A stretch of DNA of 64,000 nucleotides from Piscinibacter sp. HJYY11 (GCF_016735515.1 NZ_JAERQZ010000001.1:2468746-2532745), one strand, 5' to 3'. Positions 1-8,650 are shown, counted from the stretch's first letter. The notes: generated from the sequence alone by a model not told the origin. Program-made: numbers and translations.

Positions 1-14
1 GCCCAGGCGATGCC

Positions 15-716
15 ATGGTCGATGTCACACCGCTACGCCGATCATCACTTCATGAAGAAGTGGCTACTCGCCTTCGAAACATGGTGTTCGAGCGACAGCT
101 CGCACCCGGCGACTGGATCGACGAGCTGGCCCTGGCCCAGCAATGGCAGATCAGCCGCACGCCGCTGCGCGAGGCCTTGAAGGTCCTGGCCGCCGAAGGC
201 TTGGTCGAACTGGTGCCGCGGCAGGGCTGCCGGGTGACCGAGATGTCGGAAGACGATGCCGAAGAGCTCTTCCCCGTGATGGCCCTGCTGGAAGGTCGTT
301 GCGCTTTCGAAGCGGTGCGCAAGGCCACGCCGGCCGACATCGCCCGGCTGCGCCAGCTGCACCAGACGCTCGAGCGCCACGCCGCCGCGCACGACATCGA
401 CGGCTACTACCGCGCCAACCACGACTTCCACAGCACGGTGCAGTCGCTCGCCGACAACCGCTGGCTCGACCGCGCCACCAACGAGCTGCGCACGTTCCTG
501 CGCCTGCTGCGCGGCCGCCAGCTCAACCGGCCGGGCCGCATCGAGGACTCGATCAACGAACACCGCGTGCTGATGGCCGCCTTCGAACAGCGCGATGCCG
601 CGCGTGCCGAGCGACTGATGCACGACCACCTGATGGCGCAGCTGGCCGCGTTGAAGGCCCTGCGCGCCGACGAGCAGGAGGCAAGCGCTCATCAAACGGG
701 GAGTCAACATGCTTGA
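15..716 (+). CDS. matR: GntR-family (FadR/FCD-type) regulator of malonate operon
   Basis: This is a 233-residue regulator with an N-terminal winged helix-turn-helix (about residues 10-75, including SRTPLREALKVLAAEGLV) and a C-terminal all-helical FCD ligand domain. In the FCD domain, D and H residues around HDFHSTVQ and NEHRVLMAAF are typical metal or carboxylate ligands. The stop overlaps the malonyl-CoA decarboxylase start by 8 nt, so the two are translationally coupled. By analogy with rhizobial MatR it should repress the malonate genes and be relieved by malonate or malonyl-CoA; that role is inferred from context. The reading frame is open to the window edge, so the true start could lie upstream. 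The promoter and operator are outside the window. Confidence 0.85.
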   Translation: MVDVTPLRRSSLHEEVATRLRNMVFERQLAPGDWIDELALAQQWQISRTPLREALKVLAAEGLVELVPRQGCRVTEMSEDDAEELFPVMALLEGRCAFEAVRKATPADIARLRQLHQTLERHAAAHDIDGYYRANHDFHSTVQSLADNRWLDRATNELRTFLRLLRGRQLNRPGRIEDSINEHRVLMAAFEQRDAARAERLMHDHLMAQLAALKALRADEQEASAHQTGSQHA

Positions 717-2010
717 AGAACTGAAGACCGCCGCGCGCCGCGCGACCGATGGCCGCCAGCTGCGCAGCCTGCTGCTCGACTGCCACCGCCTGCTCTCCGA
801 GCGCGGCGAGGCCAACAGCGTGGCCATCGCGCGCCAGCTGGTCTCGCGCTTCAGCGCCTTGCCCGAGGAGCAGCAGGCCGGCTTCTTCGACAAGCTCTCC
901 ACCGACTTCAGCCCCGACCCGCAGGCGGTGCTCGACGGGGCCCAGGCCTACGCGCAGGAGCCCACGCCGGAGAATCTGATCCGCCTGACACGCCTGGCCG
1001 AGCCGCCGCGGCAGGAGCTGCTTCGCCGCATCAACCGCACGCCGGGGGGCACGGCACAGATCGTCGCGATGCGGCGCAAGCTGCTGTCGCGTCTGCCTGC
1101 GCAACCGGGCTTGAGCGCGCTGGAGAGCGACTTCCACCACCTGCTCTCGTCCTGGTTCAACCCCGGCTTCCTGCAGATGCAGCAGGTCGACTGGCGCTCG
1201 CCCGCCGAGCTGCTGGAGCAGATCATCCGCCACGAGGCGGTGCACGAGATCGACGGCTGGGACGACCTGCGCCGCCGCCTGCAGCCCGATCGCCGCTGCT
1301 TCGCGTTCTTCCACCCGCAGCTGCCCAACGAGCCGCTGATCTTCGTGGAGGTGGCGCTGCTGCCCGAGATGCCGGATGCGATCGCCCCGCTGATCGACAA
1401 GCGCGCGCAGCCACTGCCGCCGAGCGACTTCAAGGTCGCGGCCTTCTACTCCATCAGCAACTGCCAGCCCGGCCTGCGCGGCGTGTCGCTCGGCAACTTC
1501 CTCATCAAGCGCGTGGCCGAGCAGCTGCACCGCGAGCTGCCGCAGATCCGCCGCTACTGCACGCTGTCGCCCATCCCGGGTTTCGCCAAGTGGCTGCAGG
1601 CCGGCACGCCGCCGCCCGAGGGCCTGAAGCGCAGCGTGGCCGAGCGCCTGGCAGACGCACGCGAGCTGCTCCTCAAAGCAACTGGCGGCGACCTCTCGAC
1701 ACTCGCAAGCGCGAACAAGCTGCAAGCGCTCGACGAGCCGGCAAGCGAAGCCTTGTCGCGGCTGTGCGCCTCGTACCTCGTGCACCATGCGGCCACGACG
1801 CACGGTGATTCGGTGGCCCGCTTCCACCTCGACAACGGCGCGCGCCTGGAGCGCCTCAACCCCATGGGGGACCTGTCGCGCAAAGGCTTGAAGCAATCCT
1901 TCGGCATGATGGTCAACTACCTCTACGACCTTCACAAAATCGAAGCCAGCCACGAGCAGTTCGTGCACGGCGAGGTGGCGCATTCGCGCGCCGTCGCCGC
2001 CTTGATTTGA
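709..2010 (+). CDS. matA: Malonyl-CoA decarboxylase
   Basis: This cytosolic enzyme converts malonyl-CoA to acetyl-CoA and CO2. The 433-residue protein has the family's N-terminal helical domain (about 1-180) and C-terminal GNAT-like catalytic domain. The segment FYSISNCQPGLRGVSLGNF (about 246-264) matches the conserved region carrying the catalytic Ser, here Ser248 or Ser250. ARFHLDNGA contains His373, equivalent to the catalytic His of the human enzyme. The ATG start overlaps the end of matR by 8 nt. Together with matB downstream it forms the two-step route malonate to malonyl-CoA to acetyl-CoA. Length and motifs are complete. Confidence 0.95.
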   Translation: MLEELKTAARRATDGRQLRSLLLDCHRLLSERGEANSVAIARQLVSRFSALPEEQQAGFFDKLSTDFSPDPQAVLDGAQAYAQEPTPENLIRLTRLAEPPRQELLRRINRTPGGTAQIVAMRRKLLSRLPAQPGLSALESDFHHLLSSWFNPGFLQMQQVDWRSPAELLEQIIRHEAVHEIDGWDDLRRRLQPDRRCFAFFHPQLPNEPLIFVEVALLPEMPDAIAPLIDKRAQPLPPSDFKVAAFYSISNCQPGLRGVSLGNFLIKRVAEQLHRELPQIRRYCTLSPIPGFAKWLQAGTPPPEGLKRSVAERLADARELLLKATGGDLSTLASANKLQALDEPASEALSRLCASYLVHHAATTHGDSVARFHLDNGARLERLNPMGDLSRKGLKQSFGMMVNYLYDLHKIEASHEQFVHGEVAHSRAVAALI

Positions 2011-2042
2011 TCTCTCTCACACGCACCCCACAGGAGACGACC

Positions 2043-3053
2043 ATGACCCACCCTGAGCACCCCCTGCTGCGCCGCAGGCGCCTCATCACCCTCGGCTCGC
2101 TGGGCGCCGGCGCCATGCTCGCCGCACCCTTCGTGCGTGCGCAGTCCGCGGCGGGCTGGCCGACGAAGCCCGTCACCATCATCGTGCCCTTCCCGGCCGG
2201 CGGCGGCACCGACGCTTTCGCCCGCCCGCTGTTCGCCACGATGAGCCGCAACACCGGCAAGCAGTTCGTCATCGACAACAAGGGCGGCGCCGGTGGCACC
2301 GTCGGCGCCACGCTCTCGGCCAAGTCGGCACCCGATGGCTACAACTTCTTCATGGGCGCGGTGCACCACGCGATTGCGCCGGCCATGTACCCCAAGCTCG
2401 AATACAACATCGAGACCGATTTCATCCCGGTGGGCCTGATCTCCAGCGTGCCGCAGGTGATCGTGGTAAATCCGCAGAAGGTGCCGGTGAACGACCTCAA
2501 GGGCTTCCTCGACTACGTGCGCAAGAACCCGGCCAAGCTCAACTACGGCTCGGCCGGCAACGGCACCTCGCACCACCTGGCCGGCGAGCTCTTCAAGCTG
2601 CAGACCAAGACGTTCATCACGCACATCCCCTACCGCGGCGCCGGCCCGGCGCTGCAGGACCTGATCGCCGGCCAGGTCGACCTGATGTTCGACGGCCTCG
2701 GCTCCTCGGCCGCGCACATCAAGGGCGGCCGCATCAAGGCGCTGGCGGTGGCGAGCGACAAGCGCGCGCCCGGCTTCCCCGACGTGCCGACCAGCGGCGA
2801 AGGCGGCGTGCCGACCTACCAGGTGGCCACCTGGTACGGCCTGTGGGCGCCCAAGGGCACACCCAAGGAGCTGATCGACGCGATGCGCGCCGAGATGCAG
2901 AAGGCCCTCGGCTCCGACGAGCTGAAGAAGACCTGGAACGGCCTCGGCACCGACACGCCCAACCTCTATGGCGACGCCTTCGGCCGCTTCGTGAGCGCGG
3001 AAGTGAAACGCTGGGGCGAGGTCGTGAAGAAGTCAGGCGCCACGCTCGAATGA
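2043..3053 (+). CDS. Bug-family (TctC-like) periplasmic substrate-binding protein
   Basis: This is a 336-residue tripartite tricarboxylate transporter receptor. A twin-arginine-like leader (RRRRLITLG, residues 10-18, cleavage near residue 34) precedes the Bug fold. Family landmarks are IIVPFPAGGGTDAFARP, the DNKGGAGGTVGA region and the long C-terminal lobe. The ATG at 2043 is preferred over an in-frame TTG at 2007 because AGGAGA sits 5 nt upstream and the signal peptide begins cleanly. Its place between matA and matB suggests that it binds malonate or a related dicarboxylate. No TctA/TctB membrane partners are in the window, so the importer would have to be encoded elsewhere. Confidence 0.9.
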   Translation: MTHPEHPLLRRRRLITLGSLGAGAMLAAPFVRAQSAAGWPTKPVTIIVPFPAGGGTDAFARPLFATMSRNTGKQFVIDNKGGAGGTVGATLSAKSAPDGYNFFMGAVHHAIAPAMYPKLEYNIETDFIPVGLISSVPQVIVVNPQKVPVNDLKGFLDYVRKNPAKLNYGSAGNGTSHHLAGELFKLQTKTFITHIPYRGAGPALQDLIAGQVDLMFDGLGSSAAHIKGGRIKALAVASDKRAPGFPDVPTSGEGGVPTYQVATWYGLWAPKGTPKELIDAMRAEMQKALGSDELKKTWNGLGTDTPNLYGDAFGRFVSAEVKRWGEVVKKSGATLE

Positions 3054-3066
3054 AATAGATAGCGAC

Positions 3067-4599
3067 ATGAGCCACAACTCCAACATCTTTGCCGCAATTC
3101 GCGGCGGCTTTCCGGAGGACCTCGACCGCACCGCGATCGAGACGCTCGACACACCGGGCTTCTACACCTGGCGTGACCTCGAGCGCGGCAGCGCGATGAT
3201 GGCCAACCTGCTCGCCTCGCTCAACCTGCCCGAGGGCAGCCGGGTGGCGGTGCAGACCGAGAAATCGGTCGAAGGGCTGATGCTCTACCTCGCGGTGTTG
3301 CGCGCCGGCTTCGTCTACCTGCCGCTCAACACCGCCTACCAGTCCGCCGAGATCGAGTACTTCATCGGCAACGCCGAGCCGGCGGTGGTGGTCTGCGCGA
3401 GCAAGAACTTCGGCTGGATCAGCCAGCTCGCGTTCAAGGCCGGCACCACGCACGTGTACACGCTCGACGACGACCGCAGCGGCAGCCTGCTCGCCCGCGC
3501 CGCGCACCATAGCGACCAGCACAGGCCGGTGGAGCGTGAAGCCGACGACCTGGCCTGCATCCTTTACACCAGTGGTACGACGGGCCGCAGCAAGGGCGCG
3601 ATGCTGACGCACGGCAACATCCTCTCCAACACGCTGACGCTCGCGGCCTACTGGGGCTGGCAGCAGGGCAAGGACGTGCTGATCCACGCGCTGCCGCTCT
3701 TCCACGTGCACGGCCTCTTCGTTGCGGCGCAGGCGGCGCTGATCAGCGGCAGCAAGATGCTGTGGCTTTCCAAGTTCGACCCCAAGCTCGTCGTGTCACG
3801 CCTGCCGGAGGCCACGGTCTTCATGGGCGTGCCCACGCTCTACGTGCGCCTGCTGGCCGAACCCGGCCTGACGCGCGAAGCGTGCTCCAACATGCGGATC
3901 TTCACGGCCGGCTCGGCGCCGCTCTTGATCGAGACCTTCAACGAATGGCGCGAGCGCACCGGCCACACCATCGTCGAGCGCTACGGCATGAGCGAGACCT
4001 CGATCCTCACGTCGAACCCGTACCGCGCTGAAGACGGCGAACGCCGCGGCGGCACGGTCGGCTTCCCGCTGCCGGGCATCGGCCTGCGGGTGCAAGACGA
4101 CAAGGGCCCATGCCCCGTCGGCGAGGTCGGCGGCATCCAGGTGAAGGGCGACAACGTCTTCGCCGGCTACTGGCGCATGCCCGAGAAAACGAAGGAAGAA
4201 TTCACCGAAGACGGCTGGTTCAAGACCGGTGACGTCGGCCGCATCGACGAACGTGGCTACGTCACCATCGTCGGCCGCAGCAAGGACCTCATCATCTCGG
4301 GCGGCTACAACGTCTACCCGGCCGAGGTGGAAGGCTTCATCAACGAGATGCCCGGCGTGGCCGAGAGCGCGGTGGTGGGCGTGCCCCACCCTGACTTCGG
4401 CGAGGTGGGCGTGGCCCTCGTGGTGCCCAAGCCCGGCGCCTCACTCGACGATGCGGCGGTGCTCCAGTTGCTGAAGAGCCGCATCGCCAATTTCAAGGTG
4501 CCCAAGCGTGTGTTCGTGATGAACGAACTGCCGCGCAACACGATGGGCAAGGTGCAGAAGAACGTGCTGCGCGATCAGCACAAGACGCTCTTCACCTAG
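3067..4599 (+). CDS. matB: Malonyl-CoA synthetase (malonate--CoA ligase)
   Basis: This 510-residue ANL-superfamily ligase activates malonate with ATP and CoA. The P-loop YTSGTTGRSKG is at residues 167-177. The adenylate-binding region includes ERYGMSETS, followed by the hinge region GWFKTGDVGRIDERGY, then SGGYNVYPAEVE, and the C-terminal catalytic Lys in PRNTMGKVQKNVLR. It starts 13 nt after the Bug receptor stop and closes the malonate operon. Related AMP-forming synthetases for other short acids look similar, but the operon with malonyl-CoA decarboxylase makes malonate by far the most likely substrate. Confidence 0.93.
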   Translation: MSHNSNIFAAIRGGFPEDLDRTAIETLDTPGFYTWRDLERGSAMMANLLASLNLPEGSRVAVQTEKSVEGLMLYLAVLRAGFVYLPLNTAYQSAEIEYFIGNAEPAVVVCASKNFGWISQLAFKAGTTHVYTLDDDRSGSLLARAAHHSDQHRPVEREADDLACILYTSGTTGRSKGAMLTHGNILSNTLTLAAYWGWQQGKDVLIHALPLFHVHGLFVAAQAALISGSKMLWLSKFDPKLVVSRLPEATVFMGVPTLYVRLLAEPGLTREACSNMRIFTAGSAPLLIETFNEWRERTGHTIVERYGMSETSILTSNPYRAEDGERRGGTVGFPLPGIGLRVQDDKGPCPVGEVGGIQVKGDNVFAGYWRMPEKTKEEFTEDGWFKTGDVGRIDERGYVTIVGRSKDLIISGGYNVYPAEVEGFINEMPGVAESAVVGVPHPDFGEVGVALVVPKPGASLDDAAVLQLLKSRIANFKVPKRVFVMNELPRNTMGKVQKNVLRDQHKTLFT

Positions 4600-4616
4600 C
4601 GCGGCTGGCCGAGCGC

Positions 4617-4677
4617 CGGGCCGGTCCCAAGCCGGCCCGCATCCCCGCGGGGATCGGTCGACGTGCTCGTCGACCGA
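4617..4677. terminator. Cluster of three inverted repeats between convergent genes
   Basis: Three adjacent dyads fill the 84-bp gap between matB and the convergent outer-membrane gene. The first is an 8-bp stem CGGGCCGG/CCGGCCCG (4617-4624 and 4632-4639). The second is the 14-nt palindrome ATCCCCGCGGGGAT (4641-4654). The third is a perfect 10-bp stem TCGGTCGACG/CGTCGACCGA with loop TGCT (4654-4677). None has a U-tract on either strand, so canonical intrinsic termination is not proven. The position fits a bidirectional transcription end. Confidence 0.5.
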
Positions 4678-4683
4678 GGGCTG

Positions 4684-5175
4684 TCAGAAACCGACTTGGA
4701 GGCCGATGGAGAAGAAATCTCCATCGCCACCGCCGATGTTTTCGTATTCGAGCCGAAGCGCGGCGGTCTGCGTGAAGTTGAAGAGCAGGCCGGCACCCAG
4801 GCCCAGCTCGAGGTCGCTGTCGCTGCTGACGCCCGGGCCGCTGCGCTTGACGCGCAGGTAGTGCACGCCGGCCTTGCCGAAGGCACCAAACTGCGCGTTG
4901 AGCGGGAAGCGCGCGACGGCCGAGCCGCCCAGCGACATGGCCGAGTGCTTGCGGCCGAGCGGCAGGTCTTCCGAGCCGTGGCTCACCACCTGGCCTTCCC
5001 AGCCGAAGATGGGCGTGACCTTGCCGCCGAGGAAGACCTTGAGGCCGGTGCCGTAGTCGGTGCTGCCGATCGACGCACCCGCCCACGACGGCCTGAACGA
5101 CTGGGCCGCTGCAGGCCCGGCAGCCAGCAGGCCGGCGGCGACGAAGGAGGCGAGGGCGAGAGAAATCTTGTTCAT
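4684..5175 (-). CDS. OmpA-like outer-membrane beta-barrel protein
   Basis: This 163-residue protein begins with a clear Sec signal peptide (about residues 1-25, ending AAGPAAAQ). Alternating hydrophobic and glycine-rich strands follow, and it ends in GLQVGF with a terminal Phe, as expected for an outer-membrane barrel recognised by the BAM complex. The pattern resembles the eight-stranded OmpA transmembrane/OmpW-like porin-fold families, without a peptidoglycan-binding domain. The ATG at 5175 is chosen because AGGAGT lies about 7 nt upstream and the signal peptide starts there; the longer reading frame to 5370 has no sensible leader. The exact function cannot be told from sequence. Confidence 0.8.
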   Translation of the reverse strand: MNKISLALASFVAAGLLAAGPAAAQSFRPSWAGASIGSTDYGTGLKVFLGGKVTPIFGWEGQVVSHGSEDLPLGRKHSAMSLGGSAVARFPLNAQFGAFGKAGVHYLRVKRSGPGVSSDSDLELGLGAGLLFNFTQTAALRLEYENIGGGDGDFFSIGLQVGF

Positions 5176-5455
5176 GTGTGTGACTCCTGGGAGAAAGCGC
5201 CGCCGGTCGACCTGACCGCAGCGAAGGGCGAGCTTACGCACGCCACCTGGCGATTCCGGCACAAAGCCCCAGCGGCGGGCTGCGAGGCGTTGGCAGGCCG
5301 CCACTCCACGTAAGCAGACGCATCCGGGCGTGACACCGGGCAACCGACATGCCCGCCCTGCCCCGAACACCGCGTAACAACCTGGTGCAGACGCCGCATC
5401 GGGCGCGCGATGAAATCCGGGGACCGTCGATCACCGGCCGCTGTGCGCCGCTCGC
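5176..5455. other. Divergent intergenic region (280 bp)
   Basis: This gap separates the start of the outer-membrane barrel gene (minus) from the start of the cytochrome gene (plus), so it should hold two divergent promoters. Apart from the AGGAGT ribosome site of the barrel gene, no convincing promoter box, strong dyad or small gene stands out. Reading frames across it give Arg/Cys-rich translations with no family resemblance. Confidence 0.5.
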
Positions 5456-6298
5456 ATGAACTTCCTCGAACGCATTCCCACCGGCTGGCTGCTGACTGGC
5501 GCCGCCTTCGCGTGCCTTCTGCTGTGGGCTGGCCCCGGATGGGCCCAGACCACGGGCGACCCGGTCGCCGGCCGCGCGCTCTTCGAAGACACGCCCGGCG
5601 AGACCGGCAACGCGCAGCTCGGCTCGTGCACCAACTGCCACTCCATCCACGACCGGCGCAACCGCATCGCGACCGGCACCATCACGGCCACCCCGCCCTT
5701 CACCGCCGTCAGCTTCAACAGCGCCACCGGTCGCTTCGGTGCCGCCATCGCCGGCAACTACAACGGCTCGATGGGCCAGTTCAGCGCGCTCAACACCACG
5801 CAGTTCCAGGACATCGCGGCCTACATCGCCGACACGCCCAAGCTCAGCGTCGACTCGCTCAGCTTCAGCCCGAGCGCCATCAACACCAACACGCTGTCGC
5901 AGAACGTCGACCTCAGCAACGCCGTCACCAACGGCACGCTGACCATCACCAACGTGGCCCTTTCCGGCAGCGGCGCGGCACGCTTCAACGTGACGTCTGA
6001 CAACTGCACCTCGCAGACGATTGCGGCCAGCACGGTGTCCACGGCCAGCACCTGCCGCGTCTCGGTGCGCTTCTCGGCGCCCAACACCAGCACCTACACC
6101 GCCTCGCTCACGCTGACGATGCGCGTGCAAGGCAGCGCCACGACCTTCACCCGCGTGCTGCCCCTTTCCGGCCAGGTGGCCACCACGCCGCCGCCCGCCA
6201 GTGGGGGTGGCGGAGACTCCGGCGGCGGTGGGCTGGGCCTCGTCTGGCTGGCCGGCCTGGCGCTCGCCACAGCCGCGCTGGCCCGTCGCCGCGCGTGA
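5456..6298 (+). CDS. Exported c-type cytochrome with anchor-D domain and GlyGly-CTERM-like tail
   Basis: This 280-residue protein has four visible parts. A Sec signal ends near residue 31 (GPGWAQ). A single-haem domain carries the CTNCH haem-binding motif (Cys58, Cys61, His62) with a possible distal Met106. A Ser/Thr-rich domain (about 120-240) resembles the choice-of-anchor D/ASH-like fold and has two Cys that could pair. The C-terminal tripartite tail is a Gly/Ser-Gly linker (about 249-259), a hydrophobic helix (about 260-275) and RRR. This tail fits the GlyGly-CTERM class processed by rhombosortase in type II secreting Gram-negatives. Function is probably extracytoplasmic electron transfer. 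The ribosome site is weak. Confidence 0.75.
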   Translation: MNFLERIPTGWLLTGAAFACLLLWAGPGWAQTTGDPVAGRALFEDTPGETGNAQLGSCTNCHSIHDRRNRIATGTITATPPFTAVSFNSATGRFGAAIAGNYNGSMGQFSALNTTQFQDIAAYIADTPKLSVDSLSFSPSAINTNTLSQNVDLSNAVTNGTLTITNVALSGSGAARFNVTSDNCTSQTIAASTVSTASTCRVSVRFSAPNTSTYTASLTLTMRVQGSATTFTRVLPLSGQVATTPPPASGGGGDSGGGGLGLVWLAGLALATAALARRRA

Positions 6299-6299
6299 G

Positions 6300-6527
6300 G
6301 TGAGCTCCACCGCCGACGCAAGCTGCCCACGCTGCGGCGGAGGCTTCCACTGCGGCGTGCGAGACACCACGCCGTGCGCCTGCGGCACGATCGACCTGTC
6401 GGCCGAAACCCTGCAGCTGCTGCGCGAGCACTACAGCGCCTGCCTGTGCCTGCCCTGCCTGCGTGAAGTCGCGCGGCTCTCACCCGACGCGTTGCGTGCA
6501 GACATGACAAAGCCGGCGCCGTCCTGA
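6300..6527 (+). CDS. Cysteine-rich CWC-family small protein
   Basis: This is a 75-residue protein with three Cys clusters (CPRCGGGFHC, CACG, CLCLPCL), the arrangement of the Cys-rich CWC family, which probably binds zinc. The GTG at 6300 gives a start immediately before the Cys-rich core and lies 1 nt past the cytochrome stop, implying coupling. The longer in-frame extension upstream lies inside the cytochrome tail and is not credible. Biochemical role is unknown; the context only suggests co-expression with the exported cytochrome. Confidence 0.7.
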   Translation: MSSTADASCPRCGGGFHCGVRDTTPCACGTIDLSAETLQLLREHYSACLCLPCLREVARLSPDALRADMTKPAPS

Positions 6528-6540
6528 GACGGGCCGAGGC

Positions 6541-6576
6541 AACAAAAAGCCGGCTCAGTCCATCGGACTGGCCGGC
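6541..6576 (-). terminator. Intrinsic terminator for the small membrane protein gene
   Basis: Read on the minus strand, a 12-bp stem (GCCGGC and CAGTCC segments with one bulged base, loop of three) at 6549-6576 is followed directly by TTTTTGTT (6548-6541). This is a textbook rho-independent terminator 30 nt past the stop of the gene at 6606-6791. Confidence 0.85.
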
Positions 6577-6605
6577 GTTGCCCGAAGGCGCGAGTCGCTC
6601 TCTGG

Positions 6606-6791
6606 TTACTGCGACGCGGCCGAGCTGGGGGCAGAAGCGGCAGAAGCAGCAGCAGGAGCGGAAGCCGCCGCAGGCGCGTGCGAGGTGTCGATGCCGTGCT
6701 TCTCACCGCTCATGTCGATGTCGCCGCCCTTGCTGAGCAGCCACAACGTCAGCGCCGCGATCGCGACGAAACCCACAACGATCTTCCACAT
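6606..6791 (-). CDS. Small single-pass membrane protein
   Basis: This 61-residue protein has one N-terminal transmembrane helix (about residues 4-20, IVVGFVAIAALTLWLL) and a low-complexity Ala/Ser/Pro tail (about 41-61). No family was recognised. Support as a real gene comes from the hydrophobic helix, an upstream GGAAG ribosome site and the strong terminator just downstream. It lies 81 bp downstream of the MFS transporter gene and may share its transcript. The tail would be on the periplasmic or cytoplasmic side depending on orientation. Confidence 0.6.
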   Translation of the reverse strand: MWKIVVGFVAIAALTLWLLSKGGDIDMSGEKHGIDTSHAPAAASAPAAASAASAPSSAASQ

Positions 6792-6872
6792 GCTGAGTAC
6801 TTCCGGGTAGTTGAGTTTGAGTTGGGATTCAACGGCCCGCGCACGACAGGTGCACGGGCCGCGGGGGTGACA

Positions 6873-8549
6873 TCAGTCCTTCGCGTAGATGTCCACGTCC
6901 TTGGTTTCCTTCACCAGCAGGACGCCGACCACGAAGGTCATGAGCGCCACGATGATGGGGTACCAGAGGCCGTTGTACATGTTGCCGGTGGCCGCCACCA
7001 CCGCAAACGCGGTCGTGGGCATCAGGCCGCCGAACCAGCCGTTGCCGATGTGGTACGGCAGGCTCATCGAGGTGTAGCGAATGCGCGTCGGGAAGAGCTC
7101 CACCAGCATCGCCGCGATCGGGCCGTAGACCATGGTCACGTAGATCACGAGGATGGTCAGGATGCCGACGATGGTCCACCACTGGCCGCTCAAGAACGCG
7201 ATCGGCGCGGCCTTGGTCGGGTAGCCCGCAGCCTTCAGCGTGTCGGTCACGTCCTTCTTGAAGGCGGCGATCGACTTGACGCTGGCCTCGTCGAACTTCG
7301 AGTTCACCACCGTACCCACCGGCGCGGTGATCACCTTGTCACCGATGGTGATGGTGGCGGGGCCGGTGCCGACCTTGTTCTCGTAGGAGACCGAGCTTTG
7401 CGCCAGGTAGCGCTTGGCGATGTCGCACGACGTGCGGAAGTCGATCTCGCGGGCGATCGGGCTGCCCTGGAACGAGCACTCCTTCGGGTCCGCCGTCACG
7501 ATCACCTGGGTCTTGGCTTGCGCCGCGGCCAGCTCGGGGTTGGCGGCCTTGGTCAGCGCGCCGAAGAGCGGGAAGTAGGTCAGCGCGGCCAGCAGGCAGC
7601 CCGCCATGATGATCGGCTTGCGGCCGATCTTGTCGGACAGCGTGCCGAACACGATGAAGAACGGCGTGCCGATCAGGAGCGACACCGCGATCAGGATGTT
7701 GGCCGTCGACGGGTCGACCTTCAGCGCCTGCGTCAGGAAGAAGAGCGCGTAGAACTGGCCGGTGTACCAGACCACGGCCTGGCCGGCGGTCAGGCCGACG
7801 AGCGCCAGGATCACGATCTTCAGGTTCTTCCACTGGCCGAACGACTCGGTCAGCGGCGCCTTGGAGGTCTTGCCCTCTTCCTTCATCTTCTTGAAGGCGG
7901 GCGATTCGTTCATGGACAGCCGGATCCACACGCTGATGGCCAGCAGGAAGATCGACACCAGGAACGGGATGCGCCAGCCCCAGTCGCCGAAGGCCTGTTC
8001 GCCCATCGCCGTGCGGGTGCCCAGGATCACCATCAGCGACAGGAAGAGGCCCAGCGTCGCCGTGGTCTGGATCCACGAGGTGTAGGCGCCGCGCTTGCCG
8101 TGCGGCGCGTGCTCGGCCACATAGGTGGCGGCACCGCCGTACTCACCGCCGAGCGCCAGGCCCTGCAGCAGGCGCAGGCCGATCAGGATGACCGGCGCGG
8201 CCACGCCGATGGAGGCGTAGGTCGGCAGCACACCGACGATGAAGGTCGCGAGACCCATGATCAGGATGGTGACCAGGAAGGTGTACTTGCGGCCGATCAT
8301 GTCGCCCAGGCGGCCGAACACCAGCGCGCCGAACGGGCGCACCAGGAAGCCGGCTGCGAACGCGAGCAGCGCGAAGATGAAGGCGGAGGTCGGGTCCAGG
8401 CCCGCGAAGAATTGCTTGGCGATGATCGGCGCCAGCGAACCATACAGATAGAAGTCGTACCACTCGAACACCGTGCCGAGACTGGAGGCGAAGATGACCT
8501 TCTTTTCCTCTCCGGTCATCGGCGCGCTCGATGCGCTTGCAGCTGCCAT
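6873..8549 (-). CDS. MFS transporter, metabolite:H+ symporter (MHS) family
   Basis: This 558-residue inner-membrane transporter has 12 predicted helices. The MFS signature GRLGDMIGRKYT follows helix 2, its counterpart GTLSDKIGRKP occurs in the second half, and the N-terminal SSLGTVFEWYDFYLYGSLA is typical of the ProP/ShiA/KgtP-like MHS group. A hydrophilic insertion of about 120 residues (about 332-455, with Cys358 and Cys375) interrupts the C-terminal half and probably faces the periplasm. Substrate is likely an organic acid but is not determined. The ATG has GAGGAG with good spacing. Confidence 0.85.
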   Translation of the reverse strand: MAAASASSAPMTGEEKKVIFASSLGTVFEWYDFYLYGSLAPIIAKQFFAGLDPTSAFIFALLAFAAGFLVRPFGALVFGRLGDMIGRKYTFLVTILIMGLATFIVGVLPTYASIGVAAPVILIGLRLLQGLALGGEYGGAATYVAEHAPHGKRGAYTSWIQTTATLGLFLSLMVILGTRTAMGEQAFGDWGWRIPFLVSIFLLAISVWIRLSMNESPAFKKMKEEGKTSKAPLTESFGQWKNLKIVILALVGLTAGQAVVWYTGQFYALFFLTQALKVDPSTANILIAVSLLIGTPFFIVFGTLSDKIGRKPIIMAGCLLAALTYFPLFGALTKAANPELAAAQAKTQVIVTADPKECSFQGSPIAREIDFRTSCDIAKRYLAQSSVSYENKVGTGPATITIGDKVITAPVGTVVNSKFDEASVKSIAAFKKDVTDTLKAAGYPTKAAPIAFLSGQWWTIVGILTILVIYVTMVYGPIAAMLVELFPTRIRYTSMSLPYHIGNGWFGGLMPTTAFAVVAATGNMYNGLWYPIIVALMTFVVGVLLVKETKDVDIYAKD

Positions 8550-8650
8550 GAATTTCTCCTCGATTGAACCCCACCCGATTGATGAGGATCAGGCAGTGTC
8601 ACGGCGGGCTCTGACCCCGCCCTGACACGACGCTGATACGAAACTGACAA

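Noticed and set aside
5172..5399. Possible small gene in the 5.2-5.4 kb gap
   Set aside because: The sequence overlaps the signal-peptide start of the outer-membrane gene, is Arg/Cys-rich and lacks a ribosome site.
6678..8567. Long open frame (629 codons) antisense to the MFS transporter gene
   Set aside because: The translation is His/Arg/Gln-rich without any domain. It mirrors the codon bias of the real gene and has no ribosome site.
8596..8628. Second terminator-like dyad before the MFS gene
   Set aside because: It contains a central mismatch and no U-tract on either strand. It is only mentioned beside the better hairpin at 8651.
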